The notes beneath the pieces are model-generated. The model had not been told where the DNA came from. It saw only the letters and a list, made by a program, of their open reading frames with translations, and did not search any database. Shown piece after piece: positions 14,318 through 21,588 of a stretch of DNA of 34,564 nucleotides. The stretch comes from a virus, in IMG/VR virus record IMGVR_UViG_3300025122_006142, positions 1 to 34,564 of that record; one strand, given 5' to 3'. Both the position numbers and the translations under genes were made by a program. Each line of letters starts with the position of its first letter. Position 1 is the first letter of the stretch.

Positions 14318-15324
14318 AAATGTAAAAGCTGTCTTTGGTTTGAAGATGTAAAATCTCCCAAGATTGTTGACCCGTGAAAGTCTGGCAAATAGTTTAAGCG
14401 AATAATATTATGCGACGCCATGTAGTTTTCAATTTCTCTGTGTTTTTTATTTGCATAAACCATTAAAAACCCTCCCCCTCCGGCCCCTATTATTTTTCCT
14501 CCAAGTATACCAAATTTAGCTTTTAGTTCAGCATACATAGTATCAGCCAAAGAGAAGGACATGTCGGGGCTAAATTCTTTTTTTAGTTTCCAATAATCGT
14601 CAAGCATTAGGCCGTAGTCGTCGAAGTTTTTACTTTCTAAAATATCTAAAGTTTTATATCCTAGCTCTTTTACTTTGAGCATGCGCTCTTCGTTGCCTTG
14701 GTTGGGTGCGTCAAGCTTAGACAGAATGTTAGAGGCGTTTCTTTTCTTTTTTAAAAAATAAATATGTAAGTTATTAAGAAGCTCTAAAAGGGACCCATAT
14801 TCAAGACGCACATTTTTAACGTTTACTTTTCCTGTGGGGGCTATATCTAAAACCCTTAACCCTCCGAAAGCTGAAATGTATTGATCTTGCTTTCCTACCG
14901 GATAGCCTAAACGGTTTATCTCTATCTCACATGCCTCTTCAGCTAATTCTTGAGGAGAGCATTGCTCTTTTTTATAATGACGTATGGCATTCAAAAGAGC
15001 TACTAGATAGCTTCCGGAAGACCCTAGCCCTGTGTTGCCCGGGGCATCCCCACAGCTGCTAATTTCAATAGATCTCTGTAAGCCGTGGGCTTTTAAGGCC
15101 TCACGAGCCCTTTCGTGTTCTAGGTCCTCTAAAGAATCAACAACCTCCGTTCTTAAATAACGAACCTTAATCTGGGGCTCTAGATAGTCGGGCTTTAGGG
15201 TTAGGTAGATATGCTTGTCAATAGCCATCGACACTACAAACCCTCCATGCTTTTGGTAAAAAGAAGGTCGATCTGTACCTCCCCCTCCTAGTGTAATTCT
15301 GTATGGGGAGCGAGACAGAATCAT
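14314..15324 (-). CDS. GHMP sugar kinase, HddA-like heptose 7-phosphate kinase (336 aa)
   Basis: Phosphorylates the anomeric carbon of a sugar phosphate, most likely D-glycero-D-manno-heptose 7-phosphate. The start I-L-S-R-S-P-Y-R-I-T-L-G-G-G-G-T-D is the signature of HddA and related kinases. The GHMP ATP-binding motif is A-P-G-N-T-G-L-G-S-S-G-S at 94-105. The C-terminal G-A-G-G-G-G-F-L motif follows. Its neighbours transaldolase, GmhA-like isomerase and the HAD-nucleotidyltransferase fusion complete a GDP-heptose-like pathway. It overlaps the transaldolase stop by ATGA. Fucokinase-type activity is possible but less likely given these partners. Confidence 0.82.
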   Translation of the reverse strand: MILSRSPYRITLGGGGTDRPSFYQKHGGFVVSMAIDKHIYLTLKPDYLEPQIKVRYLRTEVVDSLEDLEHERAREALKAHGLQRSIEISSCGDAPGNTGLGSSGSYLVALLNAIRHYKKEQCSPQELAEEACEIEINRLGYPVGKQDQYISAFGGLRVLDIAPTGKVNVKNVRLEYGSLLELLNNLHIYFLKKKRNASNILSKLDAPNQGNEERMLKVKELGYKTLDILESKNFDDYGLMLDDYWKLKKEFSPDMSFSLADTMYAELKAKFGILGGKIIGAGGGGFLMVYANKKHREIENYMASHNIIRLNYLPDFHGSTILGDFTSSNQRQLLHL

Positions 15325-16022
15325 AAGGAATAGTTTGCTTCCTGCGCGTCCTTATAAAAATCCTGCACAGTCTCTAGGGAGTATTCTTCTAGGTTTTTAT
15401 TTTGTAGGTGGAGTTTTTTTAATAGACCTGAGGGAACTGTAATGATATTGCACCCCAGTTCGTCTGCTTGATAAATACTGTATGTTTCGCGACAGCTTGC
15501 CCATAAAAGTTCAGAAACAGGATTCAGTTGGAGTATACCTTTACAGGCTGTCATCGTAGAAGCGGGGTTAATTCCTGTGTCGGCAATTCGGCCAGCAAAA
15601 ACAGATACCACTGATGGGGTGGTGAGGCTTAAATAATTAGATAGATCCTTCACTTGTCTTACTGTCATAACAGCTGTTACGTTGACTTTAACCCCTTTCT
15701 CTCCTAAGTTTTTGACGATAGGTCCGGTGGATTCCCCTTTGGTATTGCTGATGGGAATCTTAGCATAGAAATTTTCTGAAACAGAAGAAATGATTGTCGC
15801 CTGCCTCTCCATTTCCTCGAGCTCATCCGCTATAACCTCCACAGAAACGTGTTTTTCTTTAGGTATTTTTTCTGCAAGGGTGTGCGCAAATTCCATATAG
15901 TCTTTTACTTCAGCTTTTCTCATTAAGCTAGGGTTTGTGGTGAAACCGCTAATCTGATCGGAGTTCTTATGTTGAAGAATTTCCTCGAGGTTAGCCCCGT
16001 CTAAAAATGTTTTAATTTTCAT
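15321..16022 (-). CDS. Transaldolase of the small TalC / fructose-6-phosphate aldolase type (233 aa)
   Basis: TIM-barrel aldolase forming a Schiff base on K88 (F-Y-A-K-I-P-I), with D8 (T-F-L-D-G-A-N) and T-T-N-P-S at 28-32 at the usual places. Transaldolase moves a dihydroxyacetone unit between sugar phosphates. TalC homologues are known as metabolic genes in cyanophages, but here it sits between the GmhA-like isomerase and HddA-like kinase, so its likely job is to make or balance sedoheptulose 7-phosphate, the substrate of GmhA (inference). The ATG overlaps the end of the isomerase by 11 bases. Transaldolase and fructose-6-phosphate aldolase activity cannot be told apart from this sequence alone. 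Confidence 0.83.
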   Translation of the reverse strand: MKIKTFLDGANLEEILQHKNSDQISGFTTNPSLMRKAEVKDYMEFAHTLAEKIPKEKHVSVEVIADELEEMERQATIISSVSENFYAKIPISNTKGESTGPIVKNLGEKGVKVNVTAVMTVRQVKDLSNYLSLTTPSVVSVFAGRIADTGINPASTMTACKGILQLNPVSELLWASCRETYSIYQADELGCNIITVPSGLLKKLHLQNKNLEEYSLETVQDFYKDAQEANYSL

Positions 16023-16584
16023 AATCGTAATTTACTAATAAATGCCATATCACGCCTTGCCATTCTTCTGCGTGAGGAGTAACAAGGGTATCGTCTACCA
16101 CGGGAATCATGACACAAGCGTCAGAATAAGCTTTGGAGTACCCTCCTCCTCTGCTTACTATAGAATAGACTTTTGAACCTTGCTGTTTAGCGTACCGAAT
16201 TGCCCGAACAAGATTTTGGGATGTAGTGTCACTCCCTCCCCCTACCGACAGAACTAGTAAAGCGTCGTTGCTATTTAGGTAAGACCCTTGAAGCCAGTTG
16301 GCAAAACAATCCTCCCAACTCTCATCGTTAATCCGAGCGGTCAGTTCTGCTACGTTATCTGTAGGAGCGTAGGCTTCTATTCCTAAAATTTTCCTAAAAT
16401 CGTTTACGCAATGAGAGGCGTTGGCAGCACTCCCTCCTACCCCTAAAATAAAGAGGCGACCTTTTTGTTTTTTTAAATCTTTAAGCCCGTCGATTAGGGC
16501 TCCCACGTCATCGACGTCTACTGTATCGCAAATCTCTTTAACTTGACTTAAGTATTTGAGGATGTAATTTTTTGTTTTATCCAC
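16012..16584 (-). CDS. SIS-domain isomerase, GmhA-like phosphoheptose isomerase (190 aa)
   Basis: Expected to convert sedoheptulose 7-phosphate to D-glycero-D-manno-heptose 7-phosphate. The SIS sugar-phosphate site is L-G-V-G-G-S-A-A-N-A-S-H at 47-58, followed by V-N-D-F-R-K as in GmhA, and S-V-G-G-G-S-D-T-T-S near residue 113-122 binds the phosphate. Length (190) equals GmhA. H58 and a late H (E-E-W-Q-G-V-I-W-H) could act in catalysis. The start codon is GTG inside the last 12 codons of the epimerase gene upstream, with a weak AGAAGA before it. Lies between epimerase and transaldolase in the heptose block. Confidence 0.83.
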   Translation of the reverse strand: MDKTKNYILKYLSQVKEICDTVDVDDVGALIDGLKDLKKQKGRLFILGVGGSAANASHCVNDFRKILGIEAYAPTDNVAELTARINDESWEDCFANWLQGSYLNSNDALLVLSVGGGSDTTSQNLVRAIRYAKQQGSKVYSIVSRGGGYSKAYSDACVMIPVVDDTLVTPHAEEWQGVIWHLLVNYDYEN

Positions 16585-17462
16585 TCTTCTATTCTGACTG
16601 TAGGTTCATATCCTAATAGGCGCTTAGCTTTTGATATGTCCGCCAAGGTGTTTTTAGACTCGCCGGGTCGCGCCGGAAGAAAAACGTGCTCATCGCTAAT
16701 CATATTCGCAAGCTCTAAAACCGAACAATTGGAACCGCTGCCTACGTTAAAAACCTCCCCAAAAATCTGTTCGTTATCGCTTTGCATAGCTAGCATATTT
16801 GCTTGCACAACATCCTCGACGTGCGTAAAGTCTCTTCTCTGAGAGCCATCGCCAACAACAGTTAAGGCTTCCTTGTTGCGTTTCTGCTTAAGAAAAAGCC
16901 CCACGACGGGAGCATACAGCCCTTTAGTTGGCTCTCGCTCCCCGTAGATATTAAAATAACGAAAAATAACGGTTTCAAGTCCCCATAAAGTATAATACAT
17001 TCGAGCTAAATCTTCAGCCGCAACCTTGGTTACAGCATAGGGGTTCAGACAGTCTCTTTCCATGTCTTCTCTCAGGGGGATTTTATTTTTTAAACCATAT
17101 CCTGAGGAAGTCGAAGAATACATAACCCGTTTTATTTTATGTGTTCGTGCGGCCTGTAATACGTTACAAGTCCCCACAAAGTTGGTAATACAGGCGTCTT
17201 GGGGCCTTTCAAGAGTGGGTTGGATTCTAGATTCGGCTCCCAAGTGAAAAACGTAATCGACATCTTGAAAGAGGGGTTCTATCGCGTCGTAATCAGTTAT
17301 TGAGGCCTTTGTATATTGAGCATTATTGTTATGAAAAAATTTATCATTTGACTCCGCACTTTCATTATCAATAACAACAATTTCATGCCCTACTGACACC
17401 AATTTGTCTACGATGTGAGATCCGATGAAGCCGCAGCCTCCTGTAACTAAAGATTTAACCAT
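16548..17462 (-). CDS. NAD-dependent sugar epimerase/dehydratase, GalE/WbpP-like (304 aa)
   Basis: Extended short-chain dehydrogenase acting on a nucleotide sugar. T-G-G-C-G-F-I-G-S-H at 7-16 binds NAD; S-S-T-S-S-G-Y-G plus Y-A-V-T-K (the Y-xxx-K pair) form the catalytic set; R-Y-F-N-I-Y-G-E-R and R-R-D-F-T-H-V-E-D-V are substrate-side motifs shared with UDP-hexose 4-epimerases; P-A-R-P-G-E is near the C-terminus. Substrate (UDP-, GDP- or ADP-sugar) cannot be decided; an ADP/GDP-heptose epimerase role is possible given the heptose genes beside it. It has its own candidate promoter six bases upstream, so the distal heptose/fucose genes may be expressed separately. Confidence 0.8.
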   Translation of the reverse strand: MVKSLVTGGCGFIGSHIVDKLVSVGHEIVVIDNESAESNDKFFHNNNAQYTKASITDYDAIEPLFQDVDYVFHLGAESRIQPTLERPQDACITNFVGTCNVLQAARTHKIKRVMYSSTSSGYGLKNKIPLREDMERDCLNPYAVTKVAAEDLARMYYTLWGLETVIFRYFNIYGEREPTKGLYAPVVGLFLKQKRNKEALTVVGDGSQRRDFTHVEDVVQANMLAMQSDNEQIFGEVFNVGSGSNCSVLELANMISDEHVFLPARPGESKNTLADISKAKRLLGYEPTVRIEEWIKQKITSSNT

Positions 17463-17468
17463 ACGCAG

Positions 17469-17496
17469 ATTATGTAACCAAAAGGCACTTTATCAA
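17469..17496 (-). promoter_or_regulatory. Internal promoter in the sugar cassette
   Basis: Minus strand TTGATA (17491-17496), a 16-base spacer and CATAAT (17469-17474); each hexamer matches the consensus at five of six positions. The -35 overlaps the stop codon of the HAD-nucleotidyltransferase gene. The -10 ends six bases before the ATG at 17462, so the transcript would start at the start codon. Confidence 0.6.
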
Positions 17497-18206
17497 GAAT
17501 TTTTTATTCGCTTAATGAGCTCTGTGCTTGACCAATTATGATCTCGTGAGTGATAGTAGATTTGAGAGCAATATTTTTGTCCTGTCATCCAGCCTCTTGC
17601 TTTGCAATCTGAACCCAAAATTCTTATGTCCGGTTTAATTTTTTTTAAAATATTATTTAAATCTTCTTCCGAGGAGTATTCGACGATTTCGTCAACATAT
17701 TTGCAGGCCTCAAGCTGCGTTCGCCTTTCTTTGGTTGTTTGTATGGGTTTATTTTTTTCAGGTCTGTCTAGGGTGGGGTTTGTTTGCAGGGCCGCGATTA
17801 AATAATCACAAATTCTTTTTGCGTCTTTCAGATAGAGGCAGTGTCCGGCATGTAGGAGGTCAAAGGTGCTGGCCGCAAAGCCTGTTATTTTGGAGTTGTT
17901 TTGTTTTCTCCAGTCGTGAGCGTTAATTGCTTTGTCATCTATGAAAAGATCAAAGTGGGGCTTCCCTTTATCTATAAGAGTGTGATAGTTGATGCCCCAT
18001 GATTTTAATTGAGCTACTGTAACCCCATGCCAATCTTTACCCGAAGTCCCTCCGCGTGCGGTAAAAATGGTAATCGTGTGCCCCTCCTTGTAGAGCTTGT
18101 TGATTTGATCTACGACAGGGGAATAGAGTTGAGCTAAAGAATAGTCGCGCGGCCCCGAAGACGAAGAATAACAAATGGTTTCATCTAAATCAAAACAATA
18201 TGTCAT
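17493..18206 (-). CDS. HAD phosphatase fused to a cytidylyltransferase-like nucleotidyltransferase (237 aa)
   Basis: Two enzymes in one chain. Residues 1-105 are a HAD phosphatase of the capsule-biosynthesis type: F5-D6-L-D8-E-T, T-A-R-G near 49-52, K82 in K-G-K-P, and the acidic pair D90-D91 in F-I-D-D-K-A. Residues 108-237 are a TagD/RfaE-C-like nucleotidyltransferase with F-D-L-L-H119-A-G-H122 and a later I-L-G-S-D. In a heptose pathway it could remove the 7-phosphate and then add the nucleotide, matching two successive steps (inference). I start at the ATG at 18206: the longer frame adds 30 residues inside the methyltransferase gene and breaks the typical HAD beginning. AAAGGA lies 13 bases upstream. 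Confidence 0.8.
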   Translation of the reverse strand: MTYCFDLDETICYSSSSGPRDYSLAQLYSPVVDQINKLYKEGHTITIFTARGGTSGKDWHGVTVAQLKSWGINYHTLIDKGKPHFDLFIDDKAINAHDWRKQNNSKITGFAASTFDLLHAGHCLYLKDAKRICDYLIAALQTNPTLDRPEKNKPIQTTKERRTQLEACKYVDEIVEYSSEEDLNNILKKIKPDIRILGSDCKARGWMTGQKYCSQIYYHSRDHNWSSTELIKRIKNS

Positions 18207-18888
18207 TTCTAAAAAACAATCCTTTCGAAGAAAAGTGATAAGGATAGGTCCAATCACTAACCGGTGACTGATCCACTGGACTTCGGGGGTCAACAAAATC
18301 TTCGTGGGTCTTCTGTCGTAATTTTAAAGTTAAATGCTCGTCACACATAAGTCCGTGTTGAGCCATCAACTCAATCCAATAATTTTCAGTATTTTCATTG
18401 ACGTGGTGGTGTCCGGTTTGGCCCGGAGACGCATAGGTTAGCGCTGTGTACTTACAACACTTGAACGTTTCTATAAAGTTCTCTACAAATTCTCCCCCAA
18501 CATGCTCCACAAATTCTGAGCTCCAAGCTAAGTCCCGGGGAGAATCTAATTTAAAAGGACCTTCGCAATAATCATGTACGGTAATCAAATCCGTATTTAA
18601 AGCAATTTCTTTTACTTTAACACTCCCCTCTACCCCTATAACATCAAGTCCCATATGATTTTTAAAAAAATCCAACGAATAACCAAACCCACACCCTATG
18701 TCTACAATACTTTTAACATTTAACAAATCAACGAGATAGTCCCACATAATAGGGTAGTGGGTAGCGGGGTCCCCCTCTACATTACAGCCCCCTAAATCAC
18801 CGTCGTTAAAAGATTTTTTAAATAAACAATTTGGATAGAGCTTTTTGGCTCTTTCTTCTATGACAGTGGTGCTTTCTTCTTTATACAT
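18190..18888 (-). CDS. Class I SAM-dependent methyltransferase (232 aa)
   Basis: Rossmann-fold methyltransferase, probably acting on a sugar or glycan. The SAM-binding motif I is I-V-D-I-G-C-G-F-G-Y-S at about 60-70, with the acidic end of strand 2 in V-I-G-V-E-G (about 80-85) and W-S-S-E-F-V-E-H at the motif IV position. The C-terminal part (H-H-H-V-N-E-N-T) is variable and may bind substrate. No membrane segment. It overlaps the HAD-nucleotidyltransferase by 17 bases and follows the FkbM-type methyltransferase after 20 bases, so it is part of the cassette's decorating enzymes. Target atom unknown. Confidence 0.75.
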   Translation of the reverse strand: MYKEESTTVIEERAKKLYPNCLFKKSFNDGDLGGCNVEGDPATHYPIMWDYLVDLLNVKSIVDIGCGFGYSLDFFKNHMGLDVIGVEGSVKVKEIALNTDLITVHDYCEGPFKLDSPRDLAWSSEFVEHVGGEFVENFIETFKCCKYTALTYASPGQTGHHHVNENTENYWIELMAQHGLMCDEHLTLKLRQKTHEDFVDPRSPVDQSPVSDWTYPYHFSSKGLFFRNDILF

Positions 18889-18908
18889 GGTTTCTTTGGG
18901 TTGATGGA

Positions 18909-19763
18909 TTATCCGGACAAATGCTGAGGAATAAAATGTGTTTCACGAGACGTGCGTGCATAGGGAACTTTAAGGCTCAAAGAGTTGTGGACCGCAACAA
19001 TGTTTTGATAACCGAAAATTTCTTGAAAAATAGGATGGTCTAGGAGGGGGAGGACACCTTGCTCTACCAACCGAAAAAACTGATAATCTTTAAGTTCTTT
19101 TCGAAAATCTCGCATAAACACCTTGCTTTCTATATTAGGATGGTTAAACTCGTATTGCACAACCTTTAACTTCCCTGCAGCTATGGTTTGGCGCGCTCCT
19201 TGGAGAACCCCTAGTTCGTGCCCTTCTACATCTATTTTGAGAAAATCAATTTGAGATAAATTATTCTCTCTAACAAAGTTATCTATTGTTTGCATCTTTA
19301 CGTCTATTTTAATGCTGTCCACACCATGCAGTTCGGTAATAACCGTTTCGTGAACAGACGCCATCTCGGACCCTTCAGGATAATCCACCCTTTCGAAAAG
19401 AGTGCATGGCTTCTCTTCTTCCCCTAAAGCTAACTCTAAGAAAATACCGTCGACCCCTCTTTGTTTTAAGCGTTCAAAGCTTTTTGGGTGAGGTTCGAAG
19501 CAATAAAGGGATGCGCGGGGAAACACAGAGCTGATCATTTCTGCATAACGTCCCTCGTTTGCTCCCACGTCAAAAATAATAGGAGTATCTTTTATTAAAT
19601 GCTTAAGGTTTCCTTCAGCAAAAAATTGCTCCCCACTCTTAATGTGCTGCAGTTCTTCTGGTGCGTCGCAGCCTAAGGTACAGTTAATACCCATCAGCTC
19701 TAAGCACTGACGATAAGTTGTGTATACCTCACCGAGAAAGATCGGGTCAAGGTGGGTATTCAT
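18909..19763 (-). CDS. FkbM-family methyltransferase (284 aa)
   Basis: SAM-dependent O-methyltransferase of the FkbM family, which methylates hydroxyls on sugars and polyketides. Motif I is I-I-F-D-V-G-A-N-E-G-R-Y-A, then L-Y-C-F-E-P-H-P-K-S-F at the end of strand 2 and the diagnostic I-D-F-L-K-I-D-V-E-G-H-E-L around residues 170-182. The C-terminus (V-V-Q-Y-E-F-N) is also family-like. About 50 residues before motif I may hold a substrate-binding lid. Its ATG overlaps the stop of the GT4 gene (ATGA). Capping of a glycan chain by methylation is one known role of such enzymes. Confidence 0.87.
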   Translation of the reverse strand: MNTHLDPIFLGEVYTTYRQCLELMGINCTLGCDAPEELQHIKSGEQFFAEGNLKHLIKDTPIIFDVGANEGRYAEMISSVFPRASLYCFEPHPKSFERLKQRGVDGIFLELALGEEEKPCTLFERVDYPEGSEMASVHETVITELHGVDSIKIDVKMQTIDNFVRENNLSQIDFLKIDVEGHELGVLQGARQTIAAGKLKVVQYEFNHPNIESKVFMRDFRKELKDYQFFRLVEQGVLPLLDHPIFQEIFGYQNIVAVHNSLSLKVPYARTSRETHFIPQHLSG

Positions 19764-20854
19764 ATTGTATTATTTATCATTGTCTTAATTTTTTCTTTAA
19801 CTGATGAAAAACTATATATATTATTATATTTCAACTGTGTTTTTGCGCAACTTTTTTTATAGGCATCATTATCGGTTGATAGGAGATGTAGGGCTTTTGT
19901 ATAGTCTTCGATGGTGTTACAAAAAAATCCACACTCTTTTATTTGTTCTTCATGACCATTGTTTTGTCCGGGGCAACTAACGACGGGTTTCCCGTAAGAC
20001 ATTCCCTCTATTATTGCGGCGGAACACACCTCGCCATCAAGTCGACTGTGTGCATAAACATCAATACTGTCTAAAAAATTATGTATTTCTAGGGCATCAG
20101 AGCAAAAATCTACAAAGATGATTTTTTTTTGTTTAGCTGGGGGCAGATCTTTTGCGAACTCTCTGTAAAGATTACTGCCGCCCATTATCACCATATAACT
20201 GTTGTCTTGCGGAAGCGCTGAGAAAGCAGATAAACATACTGGATGAAAAATATGAGGATCATCTCGTTGGTGCATCCCAAAAACAAATGCGTCTTGAGGG
20301 ATGTTGTGTTTTTCTCTAAAGTTTGTAGGGTAAGTTTCGGGATTTTTAACAATAGGAGGGATTATTTCAAGCTTACTTTTCTCCCCACCGTTTTTGAGCC
20401 ACCTTTGGGCTTGCCAGTTACAAATTAATACTGATTTAACTATGTTCCCCTTGTTGAATACGTGGTCGCCATGGACCGTGTGTACAATCTTGATATTGTT
20501 TAATTCGGTATAAGGATATTCGGGCTCTCCGTTTCCACCTGTAATTAGCAAATCATATTTTGATTCGTCAAAAACATCAAAAAAATTGCTCTCATGCCAT
20601 GTATTGTGGACCCTGTAGCCTACTTCTACTTTTATGGTTTTAATACCATAGTCTTCTACTATTTTTTTTCTTAAACTATCGTTTGGGGGGTGAACCCAGC
20701 TCGTGTTTTTGATGGGCGCGGCGTTGGTGTAATAGTAATCTACTTCGTATCCTTCGTCTTTGAGCATCATCGCAAAAGACTGAAGGTACTTCTCGATCCC
20801 TCCAGAGGCGAGTCCCGCAAATTTACAGAAAGCTACCTTGGGTTTTAGGTTCAC
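19760..20854 (-). CDS. GT4-like glycosyltransferase (364 aa)
   Basis: GT-B-fold glycosyltransferase that adds a sugar from a nucleotide donor. The N-terminal domain has V-A-F-C-K-F-A-G-L-A-S-G-G-I-E-K-Y matching the G-G-x-E-x-x acceptor loop; the C-terminal donor domain has F-G-M-H-Q-R-D-D (strand after the linker), I-D-V-Y-A-H-S-R-L-D-G-E and I-I-E-G-M-S-Y-G-K-P-V-V, the E-x7-type GT4 motif. Start chosen as the GTG at 20854: it overlaps the upstream stop as GTGA, has AAGGA eight bases before it, and avoids an 82-base overlap. Soluble, so it acts at the cytosolic side. Confidence 0.83.
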   Translation of the reverse strand: MNLKPKVAFCKFAGLASGGIEKYLQSFAMMLKDEGYEVDYYYTNAAPIKNTSWVHPPNDSLRKKIVEDYGIKTIKVEVGYRVHNTWHESNFFDVFDESKYDLLITGGNGEPEYPYTELNNIKIVHTVHGDHVFNKGNIVKSVLICNWQAQRWLKNGGEKSKLEIIPPIVKNPETYPTNFREKHNIPQDAFVFGMHQRDDPHIFHPVCLSAFSALPQDNSYMVIMGGSNLYREFAKDLPPAKQKKIIFVDFCSDALEIHNFLDSIDVYAHSRLDGEVCSAAIIEGMSYGKPVVSCPGQNNGHEEQIKECGFFCNTIEDYTKALHLLSTDNDAYKKSCAKTQLKYNNIYSFSSVKEKIKTMINNTI

Positions 20855-21588
20855 CTTCTCTGTCCTTCGTCTAAAGTGGAATAATAGGTACCGTCTTTGG
20901 ACCCCTGTGTAACAAGAGGGGGGGTCCACCAATACACATTGAGGTCAAGTTTATAAAACTGGTAAGCCATTTCCCAATCACTTACGAGATTAAAAGGTAC
21001 GGCCCCTTGGTATACTTGGGTAGCAGCTTGAGGCTTAATAAGGTAAGCCTCCGCACAATTGGTGGCAGGGTGGGGCGCCTTAAAGATGCTAGGAGAACCC
21101 AGAGAATCCGAGGTAAAAACAGGCTGTTCCCCTTCAAGCTTGTGGTTAATGAACCATTCCCCACAGCCGGCCCCCATGAGAATAACATCCCAATCTTTTG
21201 GGGTCTTGCTTAAGAAAAAATTAAATGACTCGGCAAAATTATCCTCTAACAGTGCATCGTCTTCAAGAATTAACCCGTGATTGGGGCATTCCCTCCCTAC
21301 CTTCCCTATGGCTTCTATATGTTTAATAGTACAAGAGAGCTCTGCATTATTTAAGCGTCGATAAGTGTGAATGTTTGGGTCCCACAAGGGAGCAATTTTG
21401 TTATCGTGAGCCTCTTGTCTCGTATCGTAGTAGCCTGAAATAAGCTCCGAACTTAGGTTCTCCTTGTCAAATTCCTCTATATAAAAATGTTCATTATCAA
21501 GTGTACTCATCTGGGAGTCCATTTTTTCCTTGCGTTTTTTTAACGGCGTATAATGGATGATGAAAATTTTATCCGTGTTTAGTCTCAT
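20851..21588 (-). CDS. GT25 family glycosyltransferase (245 aa)
   Basis: Resembles the LPS galactosyltransferases of GT25. Begins with K-I-F-I-I-H-Y-T-P-L-K-K-R-K, the family's I-N-L-x-x-x-x-x-R start; N-N-A-E-L-S-C-T-I-K-H matches the G-E-I-G-C-xx-S-H region; L-I-L-E-D-D-A-L-L around residues 106-114 is the metal/nucleotide-binding E-D-D; A-Y-L-I-K-P and S-D-W-E complete the set. Such enzymes add galactose or a similar sugar to LPS. The gene's ATG overlaps the epimerase end by 20 bases and its stop overlaps the next gene by four. Confidence 0.83.
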   Translation of the reverse strand: MRLNTDKIFIIHYTPLKKRKEKMDSQMSTLDNEHFYIEEFDKENLSSELISGYYDTRQEAHDNKIAPLWDPNIHTYRRLNNAELSCTIKHIEAIGKVGRECPNHGLILEDDALLEDNFAESFNFFLSKTPKDWDVILMGAGCGEWFINHKLEGEQPVFTSDSLGSPSIFKAPHPATNCAEAYLIKPQAATQVYQGAVPFNLVSDWEMAYQFYKLDLNVYWWTPPLVTQGSKDGTYYSTLDEGQRR

